Positions 10,444 to 22,008 of a stretch of 64,000 nt of DNA are shown in pieces. The position numbers and the translations under genes are program-made. Under the pieces are notes generated by a model, which was given only the letters and a program-made list of their open reading frames with translations, ran no database searches and was not told where the DNA came from. The stretch's first letter is position 1, and the number at the start of each line of letters is the position of its first letter. The stretch comes from Linyphia triangularis (Eukaryota > Arthropoda > Arachnida > Araneae > Linyphiidae), in assembly GCA_963978545.1 (NCBI GenBank), contig OZ021727.1, positions 89,434,447 to 89,498,446 on the forward strand. Direction: 5' to 3'.

Positions 10444-11911
10444 CTGCCAACATTGGCATTTTCAAATTAGTGCAATTTTTATGGAACAAATCATTAGTTA
10501 ATAGGTCATCAAAATGCTTACAAATAATTTGAAGTTTGGAGAAGAATTGATTTCTATCATTACAATTATAGTTATTTAAATTCTCAATTAAAGTGGCAAT
10601 TTTTTCACAGCTGTTTACATTTGAAGGTATGCATATTTCATTTAATTTTGTTATATGAACATTATCAGTATAAATATTTAAAGAAAGTTTATCATCTGCT
10701 ACTATTGATTTTGTAAAAAGAGGTTCTGAATTTAAAATTAATTAAAACAATATCAATATTCCAGATTCTTTCAAATGAGACCACCCAGCAGGTAAAGAAA
10801 TGTTATTTACTTTTCACAGAGTTCTTCGAATGATGAAAATGTCATCCTTGCTTGCTTTTCCTTCATCTCTTGTAAACTTTCAGCAATTGCCTTTTACAAA
10901 TTAAAGTTCACAATCCACTCTTGCTTTTTAACCACGCTTTCTCTGATGTTTGAAGTAGATGATAAATAAGAAGGGCAGTTAGGGAAAATAGTTGGCACAA
11001 TATTATTTGTCAGGCGAGGGTACTTCAACGGAGCAGTCTCCTGTCTTGCTGTCAAAAGTCTCAGTAATTCTGCGTACATACTCATTTTGGAAATGTAGAA
11101 TACACACCTAAGAATATATATATACTTAAAATCAAGAAAAACAAGCTTAAGCATTCTTAAAATAGTTGAGTTTTTCGATAAATTATTTTAAGAGGGGAAA
11201 TAAATTATATACACAAAATAAATTATACCGTTTCCACTAAGATGACACATTTTAAATATAAATGAGATAATTAAGTCAAAATGTAGAAATAAATATATTC
11301 CTATACACATTTTAGCTAAATATCCAAGTCCGGTACGGATTCTGGTTTGTTTTTGGAATTGTTTCATAAAACCACGCCAAATTATGGCAACTATAAGCAG
11401 TTCATTTGACATTAAAAAAATGGACATTTTTGGCGAAAATCACATTGGCGCAAAATTCATACCGGACTTGGAATTTCAAACCATATTTAAATTTTTTTAC
11501 TACGGAATTATCGGTCAACAATTAAAAAAAAAAAGGTTAATTGAGTTAAAAAAAAAAAAAATAGTAGAAATGCACTACAGGGACTTGGCTATTTTTAGTA
11601 ACTATTTGGAGCTAAAATAAACAGTTAAATACTAATTATGGTTGCTATAAGACTGTTTAGAACACATTTAGTGTTATAGTTTAATTAAATTTAAAAAGTT
11701 AAAAACATTTCGGATAAAAACTTACAAAAATTTATTATTAAAAACATTTATATAAGGTCAATACGCCCAAGATTTGTACTTACCCATGAATATTTTGAGG
11801 GTTTCAATCCTTTTCTGGTAATGGATTGGATCGATTTGTGACGCAGTTCCGTATCTTCGGGAAACTTAAAAATGGACACTTTGCTGTCTGGGTTGCGTCA
11901 TAGATGGCATT
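10444..11911 (-). pseudogene. THAP-domain transposase/protein remnant (P-element-like)
   Basis: Three exon-like blocks on the minus strand. Block 1 (about 11911-11784): NPDSKVSIFKFPEDTELR then KPSKYSW, a THAP N-terminal half, ending at GG/GTAAGT. Block 2 (11107-10811, acceptor TATTCTTAG): VCILHFQNEYVRRITETFDS, then in another frame RLTNNIVPTIFPNCPSYLSS, the end of a THAP domain, then KAIAESLQEMKEKQARMTFS. Block 3 (10725-10444): an open block with SIVADDKLSLNIYTDN, bounded by TTCAG and GTATGT. THAP domains are C2CH zinc fingers that bind transposon ends or promoters. Decay: a stop among the N-terminal residues, a frameshift between CSVEVP and RLTNN, a stop before KAIAES, and a phase clash into block 3. 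It lies between inverted subterminal sequences, as a P-like transposon would. Not a functional gene. Confidence 0.7.
11319..11475. repeat. Small inverted-repeat insertion within the THAP intron
   Basis: AAGTCCGGTACGGATT near 11325 and its near reverse complement AATTCATACCGGACTT near 11455 face each other across about 130 bp, as in a MITE. Confidence 0.4.
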
Positions 11912-12186
11912 CTTCTCAATAAAAACGATAAATAATAACGCTCGCAAATGGTTACTCAATTACAAGTCTGTTGAAAGCTATAAATAAAAACGCTCACAAA
12001 TATCTACCACCAAGAATCAACGCCATTGCTAAGCCTAAATACGAATGTGCTCTGCTGCTGACATCGGGATGAAGTAAAGAAACTAGATCTAGCTGTTTCA
12101 GTATAACTTCTTGTGATGACGTCACGGCAACCAGAAGTGAGAGTGATTGGGCCTTGTACTTTAGGTGGTGTTGGTTCGACTCACTG

Positions 12187-13560
12187 ACATGGGTTAGGTT
12201 GGTTGTTTTCAGATTATCTGGCGCCGTCAGCAACACGAGGGCTATAATGCTCCGAAACATTTGTCATTAGACAATCCAACATACATTTACAAACACCCAT
12301 GCCTAACACGGGACTCGCAACCCGCAACCTCGCGGTTTAGAAGCTAGCACGCTAACCACTATACCGTTTGGTCGGCCTGACATGGGTAGGTTGGTTGGTT
12401 GGTTGTATTCAGATTATCTGGCGCCGTCAGCAACACGAGGGCTATATGCGCCGAAACATTCGTCATTAGACAAGCCAACATGCATTTGCAAACACCCATG
12501 CCTAACACGGGACTCGCAACCCGCAACCTCGCGGTTTAGAAGCTAGCACGCTAACCACTATACCGTTTGGTCGGCCTGATATGGGTAGGTTGGTTGTTTT
12601 CAGATTATCTGGCGCTGTCAGCAACACGAGGGCTATAATGCTCCGAAACATTTGTCATTAGACAAGCCAACATACATTTACAAACACCCATGCCTAACAC
12701 GGGACTCGCAACCCGCAACCTCGCGGTTTAGAAGCTAGCACGCTAACCACTATACCGTTTGGTCGGCCTGACATGGGTAGGTTGGTTGGTTGGTTGTATT
12801 CAGATTATCTGGCGCCGTCAGCAACACGAGGGCTATATGCGCCGAAACATTCGTCATTAGACAAGCCAACATGCATTTGCAAACACCCATGCCTAACACG
12901 GGACTCGCAACCCGCAACCTCGCGGTTTAGAAGCTAGCACGCTAACCACTATACCGTTTGGTCGGCCTGATATGGGTAGGTTGGTTGTTTTCAGATTATC
13001 TGGCGCTGTCAGCAACACGAGGGCTATAATGCTCCGAAACATTTGTCATTAGACAAGCCAACATACATTTACAAACACCCATGCCTAACACGGGACTCGC
13101 AACCCGCAACCTCGCGGTTTAGAAGCTAGCACGCTAACCACTATACCGTTTGGTCGGCCTGACATGGGTAGGTTGGTTGGTTGGTTGTATTCAGATTATC
13201 TGGCGCCGTCAGCAACACGAGGGCTATAATGCTCCGAAACATTCGTCATTAGACAAGCCAACATACATTTACAAACACCCATGCCTAACACGGGACTCGC
13301 AACCCGCAATCTCGCGTTTTAGAAGCTAGCACGCTAACCACTATACCGTTTGGTCGGCCTGACATGGGTAGGTTGGTTGGTTGGTTGGTTGTTTTCAGAT
13401 TATCTGGCGCCGTCAGCAACACGAGGGCTATAATGCGCCGAAACATTCGTCTTTTGACAAGCCAACATACATTTGCAAACACCCATGCCTAACACGGGAC
13501 TCGCAACCCGCAATCTCGCGTTCTAGAAACTAGCATGCTAACCACTATACCGTTTGGTAA
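12187..13560 (-). repeat. Tandem SINE-1 array, seven units with dimeric higher-order period
   Basis: Seven head-to-tail minus-strand SINE-1 units. The anchor AGATTATCTGG occurs at 12211, 12411, 12602, 12802, 12993, 13193 and 13397, giving spacings 200, 191, 200, 191, 200, 204. Units are joined by CCTGACATGGGTAGG or CCTGATATGGGTAGG plus a variable number of TTGG. Odd units share GGTTGTTTTCAG. Even units 2 and 4 share GGTTGTATTCAG, GGCTATATGCGCC and CATGCATTTGC. The repeating unit is therefore a 391-bp dimer, which implies unequal exchange or replication slippage rather than independent retroposition. Confidence 0.88.
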
Positions 13561-13600
13561 GCGTGCTAGCTTCTAGACTGCGAGGCCTGACATGGGTAGG
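13561..13600. repeat. Scrambled SINE-1 fragments
   Basis: Short pieces of the SINE head (GCGTGCTAGCTTCTAGACTG) joined to the linker GCCTGACATGGGTAGG. Marks the edge of the array and the switch to a plus-strand copy. Confidence 0.6.
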
Positions 13601-13783
13601 CCGACCAAACGGTATAGTGGTTAGGGTACTAGCTTCTAGACCACGAGGTTGCGGGTTGCGAGTCCCGTGTTAGGCATGGGTGTTTGTAAATGTATGTTGG
13701 CTTGTCTAATGACGAATGTTTAGGCGCATTATAGCCCTCGTGTTGCTGACGGCGCCAGATAATCTGAAAACAACCAACCAACC
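13601..13783 (+). mobile_element. SINE-1, plus orientation, at array edge
   Basis: Full copy from GCCGACCAAACGG to ACAACCAACCAACC, again followed by the linker TGACATGGGTAGG. Confidence 0.85.
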
Positions 13784-13796
13784 TGACATGGGTAGG

Positions 13797-14005
13797 ATTA
13801 TGTGGTTTAGGAGCACTGGTAGTATGTTCAGGATTGAGCTCATCTTCGATATTTCCTGAAAAACTCACAACATCATTAGACACTGTTAAAGGAATTTTAT
13901 TACCAATATCCTGATCAACGTGTCTTTTATGAAATTCATTACCAATTAAGATTTTATAATTGCACAAACCTTCTTGATCCACTATTTTCCCAAATTTCCT
14001 TTTTT
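13797..14005 (-). pseudogene. Ty3/Gypsy-like integrase C-terminal remnant
   Basis: The minus strand reads a segment with the motif KRHVDQ, typical of the integrase C-terminal region of Ty3/Gypsy elements, followed by a low-complexity tail. It lies downstream, in the minus sense, of the integrase core remnant at 15140-15590. A truncated SINE and a Helitron separate the two, so they are probably parts of one decayed element. Confidence 0.55.
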
Positions 14006-14010
14006 CGTGT

Positions 14011-14146
14011 AGACAGCGAGGTTGCGGGTTCGAGTCAAGTGTTGGTCATGGGTGTTTGTAAATGTATGTTGGCTTGTCTAATGACGAATGTTTAGGCGCA
14101 TTATAGCCCTCGTGTTGCTGACGGCGCCAGATAATCTGAATACAAC
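14011..14146 (+). mobile_element. 5'-truncated SINE-1
   Basis: Lacks box A and begins within the head at AGACAGCGAGG. It keeps GCGGGTTCGAG and the body. CCTTTTTTCGTG before and CCTTTTTACGTG after form a target duplication with one mismatch, so truncation happened at insertion. Confidence 0.8.
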
Positions 14147-14167
14147 CTTTTTACGTGACCACTACAA

Positions 14168-14953
14168 TCTATATATTTAATAGGCAATACGTTTTTTGGG
14201 GTTAGTCCGTCCGCCTAAACTGCTCAACCAATTTCAATGATCAAGGTGTCATTTTAAAGGAAATAAGCTGTAGATTTGCCAAAACGTGCCAAAATAATTT
14301 ATTAACACTTTATTAATTAGTTAAATTTCAATATTTTTCATCATTAAGCTACTACAAAGCCTCAATGATTTTGAATATATGATTGGCAACATCCTTACGT
14401 ATGTAAACAACAAACCGGCTGCTCGGGGGTTCAACCAACCAACCAACCAACCGTTGCTAATTTTAAAGCTATCCTTATATGTAAACAACAAACCCATTGC
14501 TAATTTTAAAGCTCTTTTTAAACTCTTCGTTTCAAAGTTGATTTTTTCTGTTTTTCTGAAGCATTTTTGTATTAGAGTAATTATTATTTTGAAGTATTTC
14601 TATCCAGAAAATGCTTCGCGTTGGACGTCGTTCTCTAACGGGGCGACTTATCAGAATAAATAAAAGATATTGGGACTTCAATGTAAGGGCATAGCTAATG
14701 AAGTTTTAAGTCAGAATGTTTTCGGATAGTATATTTAACTTTCTATTATGAAACTTGCAATTTGGGTGTTTTCTCTATTAGGCCTTACATTAAATTTATA
14801 AGAATTTGGTTACATTTTTTATGGCTGGCAAACCTATTCGAGCGCAGCAAGATGTTTTAACCACAAATTCGAGCGGCAAAGCCGCTCAATCCGAGCGCAG
14901 CGAGGCGTTTGGGGGTTGGCGAGCGTTAGCGAGCAGGGGGCGAAGCCCCCTAG
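14168..14953 (+). mobile_element. Non-autonomous Helitron, copy 1 (786 bp)
   Basis: Starts TCTATATATTTAATAGG and ends with hairpin AGGGGGCGAAGCCCCCT running into CTAG. It sits between A (14167) and T (14954), the canonical Helitron target. No terminal inverted repeats or target duplication. Near-identical to 37361-38137. No Rep/helicase coding, so it would need an autonomous partner. Confidence 0.85.
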
Positions 14954-15139
14954 TAGTCTCTAATTGCCTTTGAAACTGTCATTGAAAGATACGGTTATTT
15001 ATATTATTATTATTTAGATTCTTATAGCGTTCTTGAGACTTTATATCGAGTTGTAGAATATATAGTCTAGTTCATAAGTCGCGTTTCAGAAACAACATTG
15101 CTGTTGATTTTTATGCAGTAGTATGTAGAGTTTTACGAT

Positions 15140-15597
15140 ACCGCATAAAAAAATCTTTGGATTTTTGTACTCAAACTGCTTTTTTCAAACTTTGAATGTT
15201 TCATTGCATTTCTGAAAGTTTGTACAAAGTTTTCAACCTGTCCGTTTGAACTAGGATGGTACGGCGCAGTTGTAATATGGTAAATACATTTGATTTCAAA
15301 AACAACTCAAATTCACGAGATGTCAAAGATGTGTCATTATCTGAGACTAGTGTATTCGTCAATCCGTATCTACTAAAACAGGTTCGCAAACACTCCATAG
15401 TATTTGTACTCGTGATATTACTTAATAAAAAAAATTCAGGCCACTATGAGTATGCATCAATAACCAATAAGAACATACGACCTATATAAAGACAAACAAA
15501 GTCTAAGTGAACCCTTTCCCAGACTTTACTTGGATATTCCCACGGATGTGTAGTATCCTTAGGAGGATTTCTTGCATATTTACAACATCCTACAGAC
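15140..15597 (-). pseudogene. Ty3/Gypsy-like integrase remnant
   Basis: The minus strand shows an integrase run: the CC part of a zinc-binding domain, HPWEYPSKVWERVHLDF (start of the catalytic core), then LVSDNDT and, in a shifted frame, TTAPYHPSSNGQVENF. At least one in-frame stop (after DAYS) and one frameshift break it, so it is dead. The pattern fits the D,D-35-E core of Ty3/Gypsy elements. The upstream side is replaced by the 35-bp minisatellite. Confidence 0.82.
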
Positions 15598-16634
15598 TTT
15601 CTCGATCTTCAATAGTGCTGCTATCAGTTGCCTTTTTCGATCTTCAATAATGCTGCCATCAGTTGCATTTTCGATCTTCAATAGTGCTGCAATCAATTGC
15701 CTTTTTCGATCTTCAATAATGCTGCCATCAGTTGCCTTTCTTGATCTTCAATAGAGTTGCCATCAGTTGCCTTTCTTGATCTTCAATAGCGTTACCATCA
15801 GTTGCCTTCCTCGATCTTCAATAGTGTTGTAATCAGTTGCCTTTTTCGATCTTCAATAATGCTGCCATCAGTTGCCTTTCTCGATCTTCAATAGCGCTGC
15901 CATCATTTTACTTTCTCGATCTTCAATAGCGCTGCCATCAGTTGCCTTTCTCGATCTTCAATAGTGCTGCAATCAATTGCCTTTTTCGATCTCCAATAAT
16001 GCTGCCATCAGTTTCTTTTCTCGATCTTCAATAATGCTGCCATCAGTTGCCTTTCTCGATATTTAATAGCGCTGCCATCATTTTACTTTCTCGATCTTCA
16101 ATAGTGCTGCCATCAGTTGCCTTTTTCTTCAATAGCGTTGCCATCAGTTGCATTTTCGATATTCAATAGTGCTGCAATCAATTGCCTTTTTCGATCTTCA
16201 ATAATGCTGAAATCCGTTGCCTTTCTTGATCTTCAATAGCGTTGCCATCAGTTGCCTTTCTCGATATTCAATAGTGCTGCAATCAGTTGTTTTTTTCGAT
16301 CTTCAATAGTGCTGCCATCAGTTGCCTTTCGCGATCTATAATAGCACTGCCATCATTTTCCTGTCTCGATCTTCAATAGTGCTGCCATCAGTTGCCTTTT
16401 TCGATCTTCAATAGTGTTGCAATCAGTTGCCTTTCTCGATCATTAATAGCGATGCCATCAATTGCCTTTCTCGATCTTTAATAGCGCTGCCATCAGTTGC
16501 CTTTCTCTATCTTCAATACTGCTGCCATCATTTGAATTTCTCGATCTTCAATAGCCTGCCATCAATTGCCTTTCTCGATCTTCAATAGCGCTGCCATCAA
16601 TTTCCTTTCTCAATCTTTAATAGCGTTACCATCT
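15598..16634. repeat. 35-bp minisatellite, about 30 units
   Basis: Unit core CGATCTTCAATAGTGCTGCC followed by ATCAGTTGCCTTTCT, repeated about 30 times with substitutions and occasional 1-6-bp length changes. 35 bp is not a multiple of three, so open frames across it are incidental. Confidence 0.93.
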
Positions 16635-16907
16635 TTTCTTGTCAAGACTTTCTCTTTTTCATCACGAGACATAACAATAGTATTTGACTTCGGCGAAGAA
16701 AACAATTCCTTTCCGTGAACCAGCTATTTTTTACTCCAAAAACTGGATAGAATAAACTTTCATCGACAACGCTTAAACCTTTAGAACCATTGGATACAAA
16801 AAAGCGGGTTAATTAGTGCCTGAATCCATAATTGAAACGTGTGTAAAATCGCCCTTTTAATGACAGACCTAATACTTGATAAAAGACTTTGTCTTTGAGA
16901 ATGTGTC
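16635..16907. other. Unassigned flank of the minisatellite
   Basis: Minus-strand frame at about 16715-16615 reads VHGKELFSSPKSNTIVMSRD, protein-like but not assignable. It may belong to the decayed Gypsy element. Confidence 0.3.
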
Positions 16908-16968
16908 TAATTGCCAAGTTTCAGATCGATTGGATGAAGGCACAAACAAACAAAATCGAAGTTAATAT
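16908..16968 (+). repeat. Repeat B 3' fragment
   Basis: GCCAAGTTTCAGATCGATTGG through AAAATCGAAGTTAATATA, the shared 3' end of repeat B. Confidence 0.55.
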
Positions 16969-17481
16969 AACAGGGTGGCCATAAAATTTAGGAAAAAAAC
17001 TCCCTGATAATTCTTTGACAGATTTCTAAAAAATTCACTGATTTTACGACACACTTTTTTTCAAATTTCCCAATTTTTCCAGATGTGTAGATACCCTGAT
17101 CAAAATAATAAAAAATGTATGCTAAATAGATAACAACCCAATTTTTAAAAAAAATTGTTTGGGTGGCAGTGAAAAGTTTATATTATTCTGTAACAATAAA
17201 CTTCTAACATTTATCAACACACGTCAAGCTGTAGATCTTGGCCTGATTATCCGTCACTGTGCATAAAAATAGGTAGTTGAGCGTACAAACCAACCGCCAC
17301 AAATATCCGTGTAAATAGTGCCAAAGTACAGAAGAAAGTTAAAGTATGCCTCAAAATTTCCCTGATTTTTGTGAAATTTTTAAAAAATTCCCTTACTTTT
17401 TTCCAGAATCAAAAAACTTCCTGTCATTTCTCTGATTTCCAAATTTTCCAGGCTTTTTGCCTTTCAGTATAATGAATCCAA

Positions 17482-17660
17482 CCTGACGTCTGTGAAGTTA
17501 GCGCTCTGGCCTTGCACGCCGAAGGTGCCGGGATCGAATCCTGGAGATAGGCATGGACGTTTGTTGTCGTTCGGAATCCACGTTAAGCTGAAAGTCCCGG
17601 CCTGATTAGCTGTTATTTGTGCGCAAAAACACGTCGTTGAGTGTACAAACCAACCAACCT
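17482..17660 (+). mobile_element. SINE-3 (tRNA-like), copy 1
   Basis: Box-A-like GAAGTTAGCGCTCTGG and box B GGGATCGAATCCTGG, then GGCATGGACGTTTGTTG and a CAAACCAACCAACC tail. Distinct from SINE-1 although the tail type is shared. Confidence 0.72.
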
Positions 17661-17862
17661 ATTACCGCCACAAATCTCCGTGTAAATAGTGCCAAAATAC
17701 AGAAGAACGTTAAAGTATGCTTCAAAATTTCCCTGATTTTTGTGAAATTTTTAAAAAATTCCGTGATATTTCCCTAATTTTTTTACAGAGTCAAAAAACT
17801 CCCTGGCATTTCTCTGATTTCCAAGTTTTCCAGGCTTTTTGCCTTTCTGTATAATGAAGCCG

Positions 17863-18042
17863 ACCTGACGTCTGTGAAGTTAGCACTCTGGCCTTGCACG
17901 TCGAAGGTGCCAGGATCGAATCCTGGAGATTGGCATGGACGTTTGTTGTCGTTCGGAATCCACGTTAAGCTGAAAGTCCCGGCCTGATTAGCAGTTATTT
18001 GTGCGCAAAAACAGGTCGTTGAGTGTACAAACCAACCAACTA
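17863..18042 (+). mobile_element. SINE-3, copy 2
   Basis: Nearly identical to copy 1; duplicated as part of the 370-bp tandem unit rather than by a second retroposition. Confidence 0.7.
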
Positions 18043-18537
18043 TATAAAGAATTTAACAAAATAAACTAAAAGCACAGTGTTCTCAAAATCCTTCGAGTTT
18101 GACATGTTCCACTGCGCTTGTATGTTACTGTAATGTGCACTTAGAAATTTATGGGAACGCTTTGTATGCTTTCCTATGTAATGGATGTCGATTCGCAACG
18201 CAGTGAGGTTATTTATACTTCAGATATTGAGGGGATTTGAAAGCATGCGATGATGATGATAGTTTTCCGTCTCTACTTCAAGAAAACGCATCATTATCTA
18301 AATTGCAGTGTTTAGAATGCCAAAACAAACTCTCAAAATAGATTCCTAGCAAAATTGAATAGGAGCTTGTGTTTGCGCTTATGATATAACATCCCAAAAA
18401 GCGTTTTTGATGGTTTTGAAAGAAATGATACTAGGAGCTGCTGCTGTAAACTCTATTACAGTTATAAAAGTGGGTTTGAAATTCCCTTGATATGCCACAA
18501 ATATTTCTGCTGCACCATAGAAAAATAAAAATATCGA

Positions 18538-18730
18538 CACAGCAAATGGAAATGTCTTAAAATAAGACACAAAATTGTCTTAAACAAGTGGCACTGTTTT
18601 AAGATCTAAAATGGTGTCTTAATCTTTAAAACACTTGAAGTGTCTTAAAATGGGGTATTTTCTGTTGTTTAGACTGTCTGAATTGGGGATATTTTCAGAC
18701 AGTTGATGTGTCTGAAAGGGTTGTTTATGT
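18538..18730 (+). repeat. Left end of putative large TIR element
   Basis: CACAGCAAATGG followed by many GTGTCTTAA, TTAAGACAC and TGTCTGAA words. The right-hand counterpart at 24120-24355 is inverted: read from its end it starts CACTGTAAATGC then GTGTCTTAAA. No target duplication could be found. Confidence 0.45.
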
Positions 18731-21700
18731 TACCTTTCAGATGTTGGGAAGCTAAAAATACATTTATTTAAATTAAAATGCAATAAATGAGCTTGTGTTA
18801 AATTACAAATTTTTATTAAAATAAAAGTCAAAATAACTTTTTGTTGACTATGTTTCACTTTCCTGGTAAATTTAAGCATGGGATTGCAAAACTGCAACAC
18901 AACTGTTAATAATAGGCACACAACTATTAATATATACAAGCAAGGGATTTGGGACTTAATGTAAATATATGTATTGGGATAAAATTACTGTATTGTGGCT
19001 GAATCTTAAATAGAAAAGGTTTGACTTCCAAGATTGTATCACAGTTTTAAGTTGCTTTTTACAAGTCAATTTTAACATCAAATAACAAGCGTGATGTAAA
19101 CACTTATAGTAGTTGCATTGGCAAGTCTAAGATACATTATGTGGCAACATAAACTTATTTTAATGATGAATCAAGCAGTAATAATCTAATTATTCTCCAT
19201 CTGGGAATTTAACTTGTTTATAACATTTCCCTATAATAACACTATATAATAAACACTACAATGCTTCAATTATTGTCGAATAGTTGAAGCAGATATAGGA
19301 CTTTTAAAAAAAAAACATTAAAAGATGCATAAAAGATAAACAATTAAAACAGAAGGCATTAGAAGTATCTGTAAGGAGACATTTCAGAATATGGAGGTAG
19401 AGTATATTAAATTTGAAAAGTATGCAAGTTGTGCAAACATTTTTGCGTTTCTAAAAACGTCAGTTTCCCAAATTTTTGTATGCTTGTAAAAAAAAAATGC
19501 CAGATATACAGTTGAAATTTGTTATTATGATTAAATAACATATTAAGTGCACACTAAAACTAAAATAATATTAAAATTCCAGTAATTTGGGGATGGGACT
19601 TTTTACAACAATTTTCAATATCGCTGCGACTTTTCGTTAATCGTTGAGAAGCTAAAGAAGAGAGGGCATTTAAAAAACCTAAAAAATGTAAGAAAAGGGG
19701 GAGGGGGGGGGGGGAATTAAAAAAGGAATTTGAAATATCTGTAAAGATGGCTGCTTCAAAATACAGAGTTGAAGCACATTAAACTTGGAAAACATGCAAG
19801 TTATTAAAACTTTTATAGTTCTTTCACGTTTTCTCAAAACGTTGATTTTCCAACTTTTGGTATGCTCATATAAAAGACTATGCAAGATATAGAATTGAAA
19901 TTTTTTATGGCAATTATATAACATCTGAAGTACATATTAAACAAAAATATTATTCAAATCTATACAATTTAGTTTTTAATTATTATTACTTAAAAAATTG
20001 CAAATTTTCATACGCTCAACAAATTACCACATAAAAAAACTTTTTATTATTATTTTGAGAAAGCTGATATTTAATGTAGTATATAGACATTTCTAAGAAA
20101 TAAAAAGCAAAAAAACTTTTTATTAGTTTTAAGAACATTCCTCTACGAACGTAACCAAATTCAACTCATTGCAATTTTTTTTTTTAATCGAGTTTTTAAA
20201 TAAGTGATTATTAATAAATTATTAGCCTATTATTATAAACTTTTTTCTAAAATATAATTTTAAAAAGGTTTGAACAACATATGTAAAAAAAATTTCTTCA
20301 TTTTGACCAATATTCAATTTATTTCAAATGCGTTGATTTTTCTGATTTTAATGCTGTCATCGAGTACTCAGTCCTCATAATATGCAGGTCATATCATAAA
20401 TATCCTCAGATGTAATAATATGGAACATATAAGATCATTCATGAAATGAAATTCAAGGACACAATAAATTTTATCCAAATTACTTCAAATCATGCTAAAT
20501 ATATTTTCAAAATCATTAGTACTTGTAATATGCAACAAAACCAACAAAAATGTAATTGAATGTTAAAAACAGAAAATTTAGAATTCTGTGAGGGTCATTT
20601 AGAAATCGATCAATTAAAATTTACTGTAATAAAAGCACTGAAAATAAAATAAATAATATTACATAAACCAACTTTTTCACTAGGAATGAAGCCGTTGTGG
20701 GGACCGTTGTGCATATCAAAATAATCATTTCTGAGTTTGAGCAATTGATTGTCAAGTCACTTAAATACTATTCTACTTGTACATGTATATATTATTGTGA
20801 ACAAATGCTTTTTAATGCTGATCAAAACATTTGACTACTTCAAGCATATAATTATTTCAAGTTTGAATACTGTTGTCATTAATATCCCTCGGCGTTCAAT
20901 TTATGTTTTTTGTGACATAGTACTTACTCTCATATCATGCAATCAAAGAGTACTGCTCCAACAGCTTGGCAACGATGCTCATTTTGGATATGTTGCTAAG
21001 TGCTATTGAGTATGAAGTAATAGTATTAAAGGGCAATTAGAACATAGTGTATACCGTTCGTCCATGATTCAACAGTGGCAGCAGTTCTAGAAGAGGCAAG
21101 CGATACCAACACTTCTGATCACACTTTTATTGCATCAGACTAATGAGGAATATTTTTCCTATAACCCCCAATTGAATATTAAAAAAAAACAAAAAAACAC
21201 TCAAGACGCATTTGGGTACGTGAGAAAACTCTGGCAACAATATTTGATACTTTTCCGTTAGACGGGTACCACAAACCGTTAAGTCGGAAAGTTGGCGTAG
21301 TTATCGCCAAGCTGAAATGTTTACGCGAAAATAATATTTTGATCTAGTGAACTTTTATTTTTATTCATTAGTTTGGGAGACTGCCAAACCAAACCTTATC
21401 ATAGATTGGAAGTTATTAGTTTGAATAAGTTATCGCTGCAAATTGGCTATTTTTATCTGGTACCCGTCAAATGGAAGAATTCAAATGATGTTGTAATCAT
21501 TGATCAGGAATAGGTTAATATTGGCCTATAACTCATGATCTACAGAACCAATTTGGACAAAGTTTGCTTTAATAGATAGAATTGTTGCTGAGAATACACT
21601 TTAAATACAAAAAAAAAAAAAAAAAAACGCAATTACATATGAAAATGAATGTCGTATTGCTGTCTATGCTGGAGCGAATGTGCGCCAACGGGATTCGAAC

Positions 21701-22008
21701 CCAGGACTCCTAGGTCAGTAGATAGGCATGCTTACCGCTAGGCAAAAAGAACCACTAGTGCCTAGTTGTTGTATCTGTCATTTGTACACGAGACCACCAC
21801 ATAGACCCTTCGCAGTGAGTTGCGAAGGGGTCGAACGATTGAGTTGCTTGTGTGCGAGTTGAGTTTGTTACATGAGAGTTGAGTGGTTGTGTGAGAGAAA
21901 AAGTTGCTTGCTGAGTTGGTAGTGTGGAGGTCGTGCAGTAAATTTTTCTGAAGGCGCCGATAGATGACAGCATGATTCAGTTGTTCGGTAGCCACTACTT
22001 TAGAACGA
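18731..22008. other. Interior of putative element; no gene recognised
   Basis: AT-rich. A diverged direct repeat of about 200 bp occurs at 19371 and 19739 (both start ATCTGTAAGG or ATCTGTAAAG and contain CATGCAAGTT or TATGCAAGTT). An 86-codon open frame at 20749-21009 resembles no family I know. A poly-A run lies at 21610-21627. Confidence 0.4.
21680..21985 (-). mobile_element. SINE-2-like tRNA-related repeat
   Basis: The minus strand reads TAGCGGTAAGCATGCC (box A) and GGGTTCGAATCCCG (box B). Related copies are at about 23205-23290, 54925-55195 and 55210-55345. The conserved part lies upstream of the tRNA-like part, and flanking acceptor-stem bases do not pair, so it is not a working tRNA gene. 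Confidence 0.6.

Larger units (their letters stand above)
16969..18042 (+). repeat. CCCTGA-type MITE with 370-bp tandem duplication carrying SINE-3
   Basis: Begins CAGGGTGGCCATAAAATT, like elements at 51159-51590 and 57310-57742. From about 17294 a unit containing the CCCTGATTTTTGTGAAATTT block plus a tRNA-like SINE is repeated once with a 370-bp period (second copy from about 17664). Confidence 0.7.

Noticed and set aside
12187..13560. Telomere-like GGTTAGG / CRISPR-like array
   Set aside because: The GGTTAGGTTGG words are linker plus SINE tail; units are about 195 bp and SINE-derived, not telomeric or CRISPR.
13629..13982. 117-codon minus-strand open frame
   Set aside because: It fuses a Gypsy integrase remnant with antisense SINE-1 sequence; not a gene.
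15572..15754. Open frame with repeated peptide SIFNSAA
   Set aside because: It is the translation of the 35-bp minisatellite; period not divisible by three, so no real repeat protein.
20749..21009. 86-codon open frame
   Set aside because: No recognised family, no neighbouring exons, inside a repeat-rich region.
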